A stretch of DNA of 26,731 bases, taken from Cochliopodium minus (taxonomy: Eukaryota > Discosea > Himatismenida > Cochliopodiidae). The stretch covers positions 131,408 through 158,138 of the forward strand of contig JAMYWO010000087.1 in the NCBI GenBank assembly GCA_024220525.1, written 5' to 3'. The notes below the pieces were generated by a model. The model was given only the letters and a program-made list of their open reading frames with translations, did not search any database and was not told where the DNA came from. Each line of letters starts with the position of its first letter. Within the stretch, counting starts at the first letter, position 1. The position numbers were made by a program, and so were the translations under genes. Below are positions 1 through 11,917 of the stretch, one piece after another.

Positions 1-76
1 TAAAAAATAAAAAATAAAAAATAAAAAATAAAAAATAAAAAATAAAAAATAAAAAATAAAAAATAAAAAATAAAAA
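1..76. repeat. (TAAAAAA)n heptamer satellite in a STAT intron
   Basis: Eleven or so head-to-tail copies of a 7-base unit, one T followed by six A. It lies just after the donor at 95-94 of the minus-strand STAT gene, so on the sense strand it reads as T-rich intron. The same heptamer in the other orientation recurs at 11866-11932 and 12836-12906. Confidence 0.9.
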
Positions 77-95
77 GGTAAAAAATAAATATTAC

Positions 96-2606
96 CAATT
101 CCAAAAATTCTCAAAGTCAGGTACTTTAATTTCTTTTTTGTTTTGGAACTTGTCTGTCTTGAAAAATCTTCTTTCAATGTCATAAATCTGTCTCTTCAAC
201 AAGCTAGCAAAAGTGTTATCTATCAAGAAAAAATATTTTTGAATAAAAAATAAAAAAATAATAAAAAATGGAAAACACCTAAAAATAAAATAAAAATCAT
301 AAATAAAAATAAAAATAAATGATAAAAAAATGAAACAAAAACAAAACAAAAACAAAAATAAAAATAAACAAAAATAAAAATAAACAAAAAATAAAAATAA
401 GAAAATTTAAAAATAAATTGAAAAAAATACATTAAAAAAAATAAAAAATAACAAAAATTAATAAAAAATATACCATGATCTATAATCTCATTGTTGCTCA
501 ACATTTTGATGTAATAATCCTTTGCATTGTGCTGACGAGTACTCTCCATGTAAAAAGGAAGGAAAAAGTTACAAAAACGTTGAAAAGAAACGGGATGAGA
601 TTTGGTTGACTTGATGTCCCCGAAGAGGGAGTAGGATAACATCGTCTTTTGAGCTTTGGGCCATTGGTTTTCGTTGGTGGCGACGATGAAAGGTGCCGCG
701 TTGTGAGAGGATGCTGTGATTTTCATTCTTTGTCCTCTTGGTAGTTCTATCTCACCTTTAATTTCAAAAAAAATAACAACAATAATTAATTTACAAACAA
801 AAAATAATGAATGTAAAAGTAAAAAAAAAAAATCAAAAATAAATTCTAAATCAAAAAAATTATTTTTTGTTACAAAAAAAAAATGAATGTAAAAAAAAAA
901 TAGGTGGTTGATACAAAAAAAATTATTTTTTAAAGACAAAAAAAAAAGATTAAAAACTAAAATAAAATAAAATAAAACGAATAAAAAGATTATTTACCTT
1001 CGATTGAAATGGAAAAAGTGGCAACAGAAACGTTTGTTCCTTTTGAAACCAAGATAAATTAAAAAATATAAAAAATTTAATTAATCTTATTTTATTACCT
1101 TTGGGAAAAGCAATTTCGTAGTATAATTCATTGTTTTCTATGGATTCCTTTACCAACTTTATTTCTACAGTATCGTTCTTCTTTTTTCCAGAGGAAATTA
1201 CCATTGAAATGGTCCCACTTATTTCATTGGGAGCCAAAAATCTTGTAATCGCACCGCTCAAAATTTTGGCAACAATTTTCTAAACAAATGAAAAAAAATG
1301 AATAAAATAATAAACAAGGAATAAAATAATATGATTGAAAAAAAAATTAATGAAGAATAAGAAATGTAATTAATAATGATTTTGGAAGGAAAAAAAAAAT
1401 GATAATCTTTGGAAAATATATTAAAATCAAAGGAATAATAAAAATGAAATAAAACAAAGTAATTGAAAAAAATTAATTTGGAAAAAGAAGTAAAATTAAT
1501 AATGCAAATAAAAGAGTTTTTAAAGATAAATGGAAAAAATAAATCTTGTGAAAAAATATTAAATATTAAATATTAAAAATAATGTTCAGAAATAAAAATC
1601 AAAAGAATTTAATTTTAAAAAATCAAAAAGATTTAAAATTAAAAAAGAAAGGATATTAAAGAATGAAAAACAGAAAAAAGGAAAAAGTAAATACAGTCTG
1701 GCCCTTCTTTATAATTTTTTTGGTGTTGTGTTTGAAGATCTGGGGATAAGGCTGGGAGACAAAGGCGATGGAGACAAACTCCTGAGGCTTCACGATCACC
1801 TTGTTCTCGAAGATCTGCGAAAGTTCGTTTTCGTATATGGAGAGCTGCTGCTTCAGGTAGTTGGCGCGGAGAACTAGGCAGTTTATTTTGTGGATTGCTG
1901 GCCAAGTGAGGATGGTATCTTTAAGTTTCGTTCTCAGTTCTTTTTCTGATACACTTAGTGTATTTCTTAGATTGATTGCTAATTCTTTATTTGGATTATT
2001 CATCTCGAGGGATCTCTTTAGATTCTCCATGTTTTCTTCTATTTTTTGCAGTGTATTGTGATTTCTTATTATCAGCTCTTTTTCATCTTTTTCTTTATAT
2101 TCTTCTGTATCTCCCAATTTGAGCTCCCTGCTGAAGATCAGATTATCAGATGATTCCGTCATTTCTTGTTTCAGAAGAATATTATCAAAATAATTGCCAT
2201 TTCCATTATTGATTCCGTTATTGCTATTATTTAGGTAGAATGTATGATTCATTCCAAGTATATCTTCTATGGTATTGTTGTTATTGTTTATATTATTATT
2301 ATCTTGATATTGATTATTTAGATTGTTATTATTATCTTGATATTGATTATTATTGAACATATTTTCAAATGATGTGTTTGAATTATTCCTATACATCCCT
2401 GTATTATTTATTAATTCTAGATTATTGGGATCTAGATTCATTAATGGTGTTATATTTGTGGATGGCATATTTAACTCCACTCTAATTTCGGAGATAGGAT
2501 TAATCATATTCTCAAAGAGATCACCATTAAAACTTGGAAATATACCTTCTTCATCCTCATTGTTATCAAAATCTTGTCTTCTTTTTTTATTTTCTCTTTT
2601 ATCCAT
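96..2606 (-). CDS. STAT-family transcription factor, 3' part outside window
   Basis: STAT proteins are latent cytoplasmic transcription factors that dimerise through SH2-phosphotyrosine contacts and bind DNA in the nucleus. Exons on the minus strand: 2606-1695, 1279-1099, 1039-998, 755-474 and 219-96; the frame holds across all joins (513 codons plus two bases) and the last donor runs into the repeat at the window start. Residues 1-160 are acidic and asparagine-rich with a basic patch (ENKKRR) near the start, a possible nuclear signal. Residues about 165-290 are helical and match the STAT coiled coil (YLKQQLSIYENELSQIF). Next come the DNA-binding fold (VSQPYPQIF, then PFIVATNENQWPKAQ, equivalent to the animal PVVVISN segment) and the start of the linker domain (FWNW). 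The SH2 domain and tyrosine tail would lie beyond base 1. Family recognised from remembered motifs; dictyostelid STATs share this layout. The third exon is only 42 bases. Confidence 0.85.
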
Positions 2607-3117
2607 TCCCTCTTGGTTTATTTTAAAGTTTCCTTTCCAATTTTTTATATTTTTTTTATAATATTTATTCCGTTGAATTCAAAACCTCTTCTTTAAAAGA
2701 GAGTTGAAAAGGATTTGATTTTTAAATTCTTATAATATGAGTTAATTTGCTAACCTGATCCATTTTAAAACGATAATATTTTAAGATGAAATATTTGGGT
2801 AAAAAAATATATAATATTTCCTTTATTATGAAATGAAATCATGAATTTGAATTTGAATTTTGAGAATTAAATGAGAATAAATCAATGTATAATCTTATAA
2901 CACTTTTATATTAATTTTAATATGAATGATTTATAAAAAAAAATTTATATTTATTCTTTTTTTTTTGATCAGTGTTAACAAAATAATTGATTATTCTTTA
3001 TAAACATCAACAATTCCAAAAAAATAGAATACAAAAGATCATAAAACATTTTTTAATAAATAAATTTTTTTTTGATTATATGAATATACAATGAAATTGT
3101 TGAGCTAATACAAGAAA
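2607..3117. other. Intergenic region, STAT upstream side
   Basis: About 510 AT-rich bases between the SAM-domain gene, whose 3' end is at 3118, and the STAT start codon at 2606, both on the minus strand. It should hold the 3' UTR of the first and the promoter of the second. I see no further gene, tRNA, or convincing repeat; only A and T runs. Confidence 0.5.
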
Positions 3118-3492
3118 TCAATTATCATTTTCATCTTCTAAAAGAATAAAACAAGGTTCTTCATCATTTTGAAAATTGGCGCAACATAATTTTCTGAATT
3201 TATAAATCTCATAGTATAATTCCATCAAACGCACAATCTTTTTGTAAGATAAATGAAAGTAATGCCCCATAAGTTTAATTCCATCTTTATCAGTGAATAG
3301 CTTTATGAATTTTTTTCCATCAATTTCATAATCGAGAAATATATTTGCAGCATCTCTTAATCCGTAATTGATTAGCAAAAGATACACTTCATTGGGTGAT
3401 CTGTTTCTTAATTTGATTACTGTTTGATTTTGTTTGAAGAAATTTTGTTTTAATAACTGACGATGCAAGAAGTTTCTTTTAAATTTTGTCAT
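3118..3492 (-). CDS. Small SAM-domain protein
   Basis: A single exon of 125 codons from the first ATG (3492-3490) to TAA. The open frame reaches further upstream to 3540 but without an ATG, and the sequence beyond is A-rich leader. The first 30 residues are basic (lysine, arginine, glutamine). The core, from SPNEVYLLLINYGL to LMELYYEIYKF, matches the SAM fold: the helix pair, the central EIDGKKFIKLFTDKDGIKLM (five-helix bundle with the usual D-G and L-x-x-L-x-x-x-D pattern) and GHYFHLSYKKIVRLMEL as the long C-terminal helix. The tail is acidic. SAM domains mediate protein-protein or RNA contacts; nothing here tells the partner. It lies between the STAT and transporter genes on the same strand. 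A short 5' exon cannot be excluded. Confidence 0.65.
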   Translation of the reverse strand: MTKFKRNFLHRQLLKQNFFKQNQTVIKLRNRSPNEVYLLLINYGLRDAANIFLDYEIDGKKFIKLFTDKDGIKLMGHYFHLSYKKIVRLMELYYEIYKFRKLCCANFQNDEEPCFILLEDENDN

Positions 3493-3540
3493 TCTTCTAT
3501 TTTTTGAGTTTGTCTGTTTTTGAGTATTATCAAATTCCAC

Positions 3541-3816
3541 TTTGAAATTAAATTTAATTTTTTTTTATTTATTTTTCTTTTTATTTTATTTTTTATTTAT
3601 TTTTTATTCTTTTTATATATTCCCTCTATCAAATATTTTTTTTTTTCTATAAACTGTGTTAAAACTGTAGTTTTTAATGAAATTTCGAGATTGTGAAATT
3701 TGAGAAAGAAAATCAATCTTTTCTATTTTTTTTTATAGTTCGGATATTTCGGATCATATTTTTTTTTTTATTATCAAATCCATAAATAGATTTTAAAAAA
3801 AAAACTTTTTCATTAA
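3541..3816. other. Intergenic region
   Basis: 276 bases between the 3' end of the transporter gene and the SAM-domain gene, both minus strand. T-rich on the plus strand near 3555-3620, no gene or structured RNA visible. Confidence 0.5.
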
Positions 3817-6800
3817 TTAATAAACATAATAACAAATCAATACAGTGGGTATTGAAACAAATATTTGAAGAGGTGTTCCGAATTTTAAGAAATCTCCGAA
3901 AGAATATCTTCCTGGACCAGTAACCATTAGATTAGTTTGATAACCAAACGGAGTGGAAAATGAAGCACTCCCAGAGAACATAAGAGCTACAATTTTTGAT
4001 TCAATATTTTATTAAGAGGGGTTACGTTAGGAGATAAATTGAGAAAAACGAATAATGAGCGAAAAAAAACGGGAATTATTAATAAAAAAATCCCAAAAAT
4101 AAAAATATAAAATTAATAAAATATTTACCATAAAGAATAGATTTCAGACTTAGAGAAGTATTTTTAGTAAGTTCAAAAGCAATAGGATACATTAGAGCAA
4201 CAGTGGCTGCATTGGAAATGACTTCAGTCAGGATAGAAGTGGAATAATATAAACCAAAGAGAATTCCAATTTCACCAAATCTTAGATATAAAATTATAAA
4301 TTTTTTTGAAAATGAAAATAATTAAGAAATTTAATAGAAGATGGATTGTTATTTGAGTAAATTGAATATTTCAAATTCATTTGTTTTTTTTTTATACCTT
4401 CCAAAGAAAAAGACAAGACTTTGCGACATTAATCTTGCTACACCAGTTTCTTCCATGGCTGATCCCAGTGCAAATGCAGATGCGATCAACAACATGATAT
4501 CTCCCAAAACTGCATTGTATACCTTTTTTTCAAAAAAAATGAAAAGAAAAAAAGAATTTGTCAAAGGATATTAAATAATAAAAATCAAAAAGAATAATTT
4601 AAAATAAAAATTAAATAAAAAAATTAATATCATTTAACAATAAAATAATTTTTATTACTTGTTTTATGGAGATACATCTTGTCAACATCATCAATATAGC
4701 TGCTGATAAAGATGCAGAAAGCAAAGAAGTCACTTGCGCTGACACCAGAACTATCATAGTAGCAACAATCACAAGACTCACAATCATTTTTACTTTACTC
4801 TTCATTGGAACATCCAAATTGACTTCCTTTTTCGAAAAAAAAAAAAATATTAAAAAAAATAATAAAAAGATTATTAAAATAACAAAAAGGAAATATTTAC
4901 TTTTATTATTTTGAAATTATTGTTTTTCCCCCAATTTTTAGAAAATGACTTTGTTGTTTTCAATAATACTAAATCTCCTGGTTTCAGCACAGTGTCCCCA
5001 ATATCATTCTTCAAAATGGAATGATCTCTCACAACTGAAACAATTACAGCACCAAAAAACTCAATAAAATTACTTTGTTTGGGTGTTTTGTTTGAAAATT
5101 GGTAACTGGATGATAAAACAACCTCCACTAATATTTCTTCACCTAAAATTAATCATTTTTTTATTTTTATTTTTATTTTATTTATATCTTTTTAAAAAAA
5201 GTTTTTACCTTCTTTTTCCATTTTAGAGAACAAATTTTCTTGGATTAGATCCAAGCCATTAGTAGAAAGAATTTCCTTCATATCTTCAACCCATCCACTA
5301 TAAACAAGAATGTCTCCTTTAAAAAAAAAAAATTCCTTTTAAAAGAAGAAAATAAACTTTGTTAAAATTTAAATGAAATTAAAAAAATAACCAATTATTT
5401 AATTTTAAAATATTTTTTTTTTTTTTTAACCTTCAGAAATAAGTTCATCGTTGATATTTTGTATAACAGTTTCATTTCTTTTCATTTCAATGAGTTCCAT
5501 AGAATCAATAGCATTAAGTCCGCTGTTAAAAATATTTTTGTTGATGAAAGATGAACCCTTGCTGACTTTCATTGTGATGATGTGTTTAATTTTGTTTTTT
5601 GGGATAATTTTCTCTTGGAAGTCGAAATCTCTGAAAGAAGGAGTGTCACTTAACATACATCTTGCAAATATGGAAATATAAACCAACCCCATAAAAAAAT
5701 TAGGAACACCAGCTATAATTTATAATAAATATTAAATGAATTAATTATTTTAAAAATTTTAAAAAAATTTTTAAAGGTAAATTTGGTTAAATAAAGTAAT
5801 AAAAATAATCTATTTTTCAAAAGAAATGCTTTTAATATTTACCTATCGAAATCTCGAACATATTTAATTTAAAATTTGGATCGTCTCTTTGTGCAAATCC
5901 ATATACAATCAAATTTGGTGCAGTACCGATCAATGTGCATGTTCCTTTTTTCATATTTAGAGAAATTATTTTACTTTTTAATTTTTACATTTTTTAATAC
6001 CTCCTAAAACTGCAGTGTAAGACAAAGGAATCAAGAGTTTTCTTTCGCTAAATCCACATCTCTTTGCCCAAGACGTGATAACTATTAAAAAGTAAAAATT
6101 TAATTTAATGGTTATTTTATTTAAAGTTTTTGAAAATGTGATTACTTGGTATCATCATTGCTACAACAGGTGCATTGTTCTTTATTTTTATATTTTTTTT
6201 TTTTAAAAAAATTTTTTAAAAAAATAAATTTATTTTACCATAAAAGCACTCGCAATACCAACAGGAATCTTTTTTTAAAAAATTTTAAATAAAATTAAAA
6301 TAAAAAGTTTAAATAATTTTTTTTTTTGCCATCATCTTGATGATTGCAAAGGATATGTTGGTAGGTTTCCCTAAAAATTTTCTTAGAAGGAGCTCTAATG
6401 CATTTGTGTTTTCAACTCCCTTTGAAACAACTAAAAGAACAGCTATTGTGAAAATAGATTCGTTCCCAAACCCTGCTAGTGATTGTACTGGTGTAATAAT
6501 GCTTGCAGATACTAATAAAGTGAGAGCCCCTATCATTACGAATTCTGGTGGGAAAATGTTTTTCAAAAGGAATCCCAATACACCCAGTGTTGTGATGAAT
6601 GAGAACCATCCTTTCCAATTCATTTCCCATTTCGCAACGAATATGCATATCATTAAAATCATCAGGCATATAATTAGATAAATTATCATCCCCACATTTG
6701 ATTTCAATATCTTTTTGAATTTGGATGATTTTGTTTCTCCATTTACTACCAATAATCCATCCTCCTCTTTATTATCGGGAATATTATTATCTGATATTAA

Positions 6801-7017
6801 TGTTTCATTATAATTGTTTAATCTATCCATTTTCCTTTCAATTTCAAGTGTATCACCACATTTTGGGCAATATTTATAATCGCTTTGATTTTTTTTTTTT
6901 GAAAATAAAAAGTATGAAGAACTTTCAAAAATAAAAATCCTTTCAAAATTTATTCTATAACCTATCATACTCTCTTCCACAACATGTAGAGTTTTGTATG
7001 TAAAAATCTTCATCCAT
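3817..7017 (-). CDS. SLC13/DASS-type anion transporter with RCK_C domains and zinc ribbon
   Basis: Thirteen exons: 7017-6962, 6882-6330, 6268-6239, 6179-6146, 6081-6001, 5944-5843, 5712-5431, 5316-5209, 5142-4901, 4826-4659, 4522-4398, 4280-4129, 3986-3817; 2,103 bases, 700 residues. SLC13 proteins carry sulfate or dicarboxylates across membranes, usually with sodium. The family signature is clear: NNAPVVAMMIP, LLIPLSYTAVLGGTCTLIGT (first SNT-type loop) and SASFSTPFGYQTN (second loop). Between the two membrane halves, residues about 330-490 resemble two TrkA-C/RCK_C ligand-sensing domains (GDILVYSGW; GDLVLLKTTKSF), as in bacterial YfbS-like proteins and algal SLT sulfate transporters. I chose the upstream ATG at 7017 because splicing 6961-6883 joins CCGREYDS to DYKYCPKCGD, a zinc-ribbon-like segment; a start at 7013 would read through AT-rich filler. 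The second intron (6329-6269) begins GC. Substrate is inferred. Confidence 0.85.
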
Positions 7018-7303
7018 TTTTATATTTTATTTTTTATTTTATATTTCGATTTGAATTGATTTTGAAAGAATTAAAATGCTCAAAATTCATTTAATCAAGT
7101 TTATCTTTTATAAACTTACTTTCAAAGAAAAATTATTTTTCAAATTAAAATAATTTATTATAATGAAAGGAATTAGATTCTATTTTTGTAAATTCTCATA
7201 TTTTTCACAAAATAAAATTTAAGCATAAAAACATAAAAAATATAAAAAAAAATGAGAAGGATATCTAAAAAATAAAAAAAAAAACAAGAAATTTGAAGAA
7301 AAA
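7018..7303. promoter_or_regulatory. Divergent promoter region
   Basis: 286 AT-rich bases between the start codons of the minus-strand transporter and the plus-strand AlkB gene, so both promoters should lie here. No specific motif can be named; A/T runs flank both starts. Confidence 0.4.
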
Positions 7304-8092
7304 ATGCAAGTGATAAAGAAGAAGAATGGGAGAAATGGAAGATTGGATGGAACATCAAAGACAAATAATGTAGAATCCAAGCCAAACAATATGATAGAAG
7401 AAAAGAAAAAAGAAACAAACGATTATTTGGTGAAAGAATTAAAAATGCCAGTAGTATATTATGTCAAAAACTTTTTAGAAAATGAATATGCTACAAAAGC
7501 ATGTGATAAATTCAGAGAAGAATTCAAATGGTCAGAAAATCAAAAAACAAATCGTGCACAAGTATTATATGGCGATGATAATGTTGAATACAAGTATCAT
7601 AACATGAGCAACAACAATATATTCAAATGGAACGAATTGGTATTGGATATAAAGGTGAAAGCAGAAGAATTGTACTTCAAAATAACCAATAATAAGGTTA
7701 TTTTCAATGTAATGCTTGCTAATTATTACAAAGATGGATTATCCAATATAGGATGGCATGCAGGTAATAAATAAATAAAAATAATTATATTCTTTTCAAT
7801 AACTTATAATACATGTAATAACTGATTGAATTTAAAAGATCGTGAAGAAATTGGCAAAAAAACTCCTATTGCTTCTATATCTTTGGGTGTATCAAGAATA
7901 TTTAAAGTGAGAATAAAAGATTCTGAAAGGAAAGATAATCAACCTGATGAAGTCACTTTGAAAGTGAACAATGGTGATATCATTTTCATGGAGAATGATT
8001 GTCAGAAGTTTTATGAACATTGTATAGTAAAGGATCCTTCTATAAAGAATGATAGAGTGAATTTAACATTCAGATCAGTTCCAGGTTTTTGA
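7304..8092 (+). CDS. AlkB-family Fe(II)/2-oxoglutarate dioxygenase (ALKBH2/3-like)
   Basis: Two exons, 7304-7763 and 7839-8092, 237 residues. The intron (7764-7838, GT...AG) splits the codon of the iron-binding Asp. AlkB enzymes oxidatively remove alkyl groups from DNA or RNA bases using Fe(II), O2 and 2-oxoglutarate. All key residues are present: NYYKDG then IGWHADREE (iron ligands His152 and Asp154), TPIASISLGVSRIF (core strand), the distal ligand His214 in YEHCIVK, and Arg226/Arg232 in the RVNLTFR motif that bind 2-oxoglutarate. The order NYY..DG...IGWHxD...IASxSLG is closest to ALKBH2/ALKBH3 and bacterial AlkB. The first 45 residues are lysine/asparagine-rich and probably disordered. Whether the substrate is DNA or RNA cannot be decided from sequence alone. 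Confidence 0.9.
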
Positions 8093-8232
8093 AAATAAAT
8101 TCAATTTTGATTAAATTTGTACATTCATTCCATATTTTGATCATTTCCACCATTATTATTTGAAAATTATATTTTTCAAAGAAATAAAAAAATTTGAATA
8201 GTATTATCTCTTCAAAAACCATTCTTCAATAA

Positions 8233-11200
8233 ATGGAAAATAATGAATCACCATTCTACAATCTTTATTCAAAAAATAAAAGATTATTTGGCTTTCTCTT
8301 TTTGAATTTGCTTGAAATTGTGAGTATAATTAACATATTTTTTTTGAATATACCGCTCATTATAGAATTTTTATTGATCGCTAATGAAATTCAATAGCAT
8401 GAAATACTTATTCTTACGAAAGTTGATAAAACATTGAGAAAGATAATTTTCAGTTCTGAAAATATTTGGAGAAAAGTGAGTATACAGAAATATAATCACT
8501 TCTTTCCCTCAACATTATCAAATTTGACAATAAATCATAAAACAACAAAATTCCTTCAATTCTTGCTCGAAAATGGAATGAACAAAGTAAATATAATAAT
8601 AAAAAAAATAATTTATATAAAATCTAATCTATAATATAATAATTCATTTCTTTTTAAATTAGTTTGTGACACATCTTGATCTATCTTATTCTGATTCTGA
8701 TTTTACGAGAGATTTCCCTTTTGTTGTCAACAATTTTCCACAGATTGAGATGATCTCATTCGCTAACACTGTGAGTGATTCAACATTTATGATCGTACCT
8801 GATTTAAGCGATAATTTTCACAAAAGAGATTATCCAAATGTGCGTGTGTTGAATTTAGGGAACTCTGTATTTTCAAGGATGCAAGCTCATGAGATATCAA
8901 AGATGACAAATATTTTGGGCCATTTCAGTAATTTGGAAGTAGTTTTTTTCTTATAAAAATTTTTTAAACATTGTTTATTATTATGTGTTTTCCTTTCATA
9001 TCATTTAGTATTTTTAATAATTTTCTTGTTTTTTTTCTATTATTTTCTACTTAAATGTTATTTTTTATAAATTAAAATAATTGTTCATATTTTTTAAAAA
9101 GATATTGATACTGAACCAAAGTCAACAAGAAGGGAATGTGAAAATTTTGGACTTCAGCAAGTACGAAAAGTTGAAAGTGTTGGACTTATCAGAAAAGACC
9201 TTCTCACCATATTATGACTATAACACCCTCAAGCTCCCTCCAAGCCTCGAACTCCTCATCGCAGTAAACCCTTTCCCAACTAACGAAGGGTTTGTGGATA
9301 AACCTCACGTAGAAACAATGAAAAAAAAGCATCCCAACTTGTTCATTGTACACGAAAACATCTACACTTTTCTCTCTATCCCTCCTAACGAACAAAACGA
9401 AAATGAAAACAAAATTTTGGATGAAATTACGAGATTAAAGCCCATCATAAGGAATCCTCTCTTCAACAACAACATGGAAAACCTTCTCCATTTTGCTATT
9501 GTCCGAAAAGCTTCTTTGCCTGTTTTGCAATCCATTTTGGACTTAAAGTTAGACCCCAACACTCCCACTTCCAGACCCATTCAATCGGCTTCCTCTTCCA
9601 AATATAGCTTTAGCTCCTCTCTCGAAACCAACACGAAAGAAGACAATATTTCTAGCAAATCACTCACCAAAGAGTACTTTAGATTGTTTGATCCTTTCTT
9701 TCCTGTCTTCCCCCCTCCTTCTAATGGGGTTTTTTCTTCCATAGGTAATTTTTTTTTTGATCATTTTTATTGTTTTTGAAAAAACAAAATTTAATGATCT
9801 AAATTTAATTAATTTTTTATCAACAAATTAAAAGAGGGTTTTTAAAAATATGTTGTTTTGGAATAAATATTTATTCATTTTTTATTAATTTTTTTAATTT
9901 TTTGTTTTTGGTTTTAGAGGGTTTAAATTCAATTCACTTGGCACTTAAATCACCAAATAAATATGAAACTCTCCGGTTATTGTTTGAACACAAGGGAGAC
10001 ATAAACTCCAAAATCATCTCTTTTACTGAAAAAAACAACTTCACATCTGGTATCACTCCTCTCATGCTTGCTGCATTCTATAATGATTTCAAATTAGTTG
10101 TAATTTAATTTTTTATTTTTTTATTTTTAATTTATTGATTTACGTTTAAATAGAATTTTCTTGTTGAGAATGGAGCAAATGTCAATCAACTTACTGGTTA
10201 AATAAATATCGAATTACTTCATCAAATAAATTTTTTTTAATTTTTTAAAAACATTAGATAAAGGATGGAACGCATTGTTTTTTTCTGTTTTGTCATCAAA
10301 AACTGCCATATCAAACGTAGCATTTTTTTAAAATTTTTGTTGAAATTTGTTTTTAGATTTTCGTTTTAATTAATTTTTAAAAGATACAAATTATTTTCGT
10401 TCATATTTTTTATTTTTAGTGTTTCAAATATTTAAAATCAAAAGGATGCGATGTATCACACATCTCAAAAGATAATTATTCAGTTTACTCATTAGCTCAA
10501 CATTTCGCAAGAACACCTCAAACAAGAAAAGATATTCTTTCTTGTGGTTTCGAACCATCCATTGAACATTTGCAAAATCTTTTTTATGTTTCTACTTCTC
10601 GTTTTGGTGTTGAACACGCTCCCATGCTCAAAATTATTGGAAATTTGGCGAACAATGGTAAAATTCAATTTTATTTTTAATTTTTATTCATTTACTATTA
10701 ATTTTTATTTATTTTTTAAAATTTTGTCATTTTTTTGATTTACTAATACTTTGTTGATATAATTTTTATTTTTATTTTTATTTTTATTTTTATTCATTTT
10801 TTGTTTAAAAAGGAGTCAAAATAGAGGAGACAGAAGAAATAAATTTCTTACAAGCTTGCATTATTAATGGGATAACTACACTCAAAGAACTTGAAAATTA
10901 TCAATACCTAATCAACAAAGTGAATAAATTCGGTTACACAGCTTTACATTATGGTAAAAAATAATTTGTTTTCTCAAATTAAACTATTAAATTTTGAATT
11001 TTGATATTAATTTTATATCTTTTTTTTTAAAATTTAATTAATTTTAGAAATTTTCCTTTCTTTTTTTTTATACTTTCTTATTTTTTTTAAATGACTAATT
11101 TCTGTTTTAGCTTTATTTCATACTTTTGATAACGTACAAAAAGCATTTTCAAAAAAGACGGAAACATTGATTAACGGAGAATTGATCACGAAATTACTCG

Positions 11201-11880
11201 AAAAAGAAGCAGATCCCACCATAACTAACTCTCTCCAACAAAACTCTCTCTTCTTGGTTTTGTCATGTATCATCAATAAATCTAGTCTCTATCATTTTGG
11301 AGTTAACAATACCAAAAAAGATGAGTTAGAATTTGGAAATTTTGCTTCTCCTTTGGTTTTTGATATTTTAAAGTTATTTGTTGAAAATGTCGAAAAAGTC
11401 CATGGTATACTTTATTTTTTATATTTTGTAACTTACAAAGATTTTCTGATTTTACAATTCCTTTTTTGTTGTATTGAGTTTTTTTTTAATTTTAAGAAAT
11501 TATTTTCATTTTTTTAAAGGAAATATTTTTAATTTTATTTTTTTATCATTTTATTTTTTTTAAAGCAATTATTTATCCCAAACTAATTTACTTTTTGAAA
11601 TAAAATTTACATATTTTTTAATTTCTATAAAATAGGAAAAGAAAAAATGATAGAATTTTTGAATAAAAGTGATTTAAATGGAGTAACCCCAATACACTCC
11701 GCAATTACAAGATCAGAACCCATGTTTGTAAGGTATCTCCTTGAAAAAGGAGCCAATCCCAACTCTGTCGACAAATATGGAAGGACTCCTCTTCATCATT
11801 TCTTTTACATTACTTTTTCTCAATCAAATTATGTAAAAAAAAAAAATTATAAATATTCTCTTATTTTTTATTTTTTATTT

Positions 11881-11917
<37 letters not shown>

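Noticed and set aside
1-76. Telomere repeats at the window ends
   Set aside because: TAAAAAA/TAAAAA units have no G-rich strand, occur inside introns elsewhere in the window and follow splice donors.
1639-2061. Other open frames overlapping the STAT first exon
   Set aside because: They are antisense or shifted shadows; the STAT frame has the family motifs.
6883-6961. Coding segment of the transporter rich in Phe, Ser and Lys
   Set aside because: It reads as low-complexity AT-rich filler; treating it as an intron joins two halves of a zinc-ribbon-like motif in phase.
10762-10793. Hexamer run as a possible CRISPR-like or regulatory array
   Set aside because: It is simple ATTTTT repeat in an intron with no spacers.
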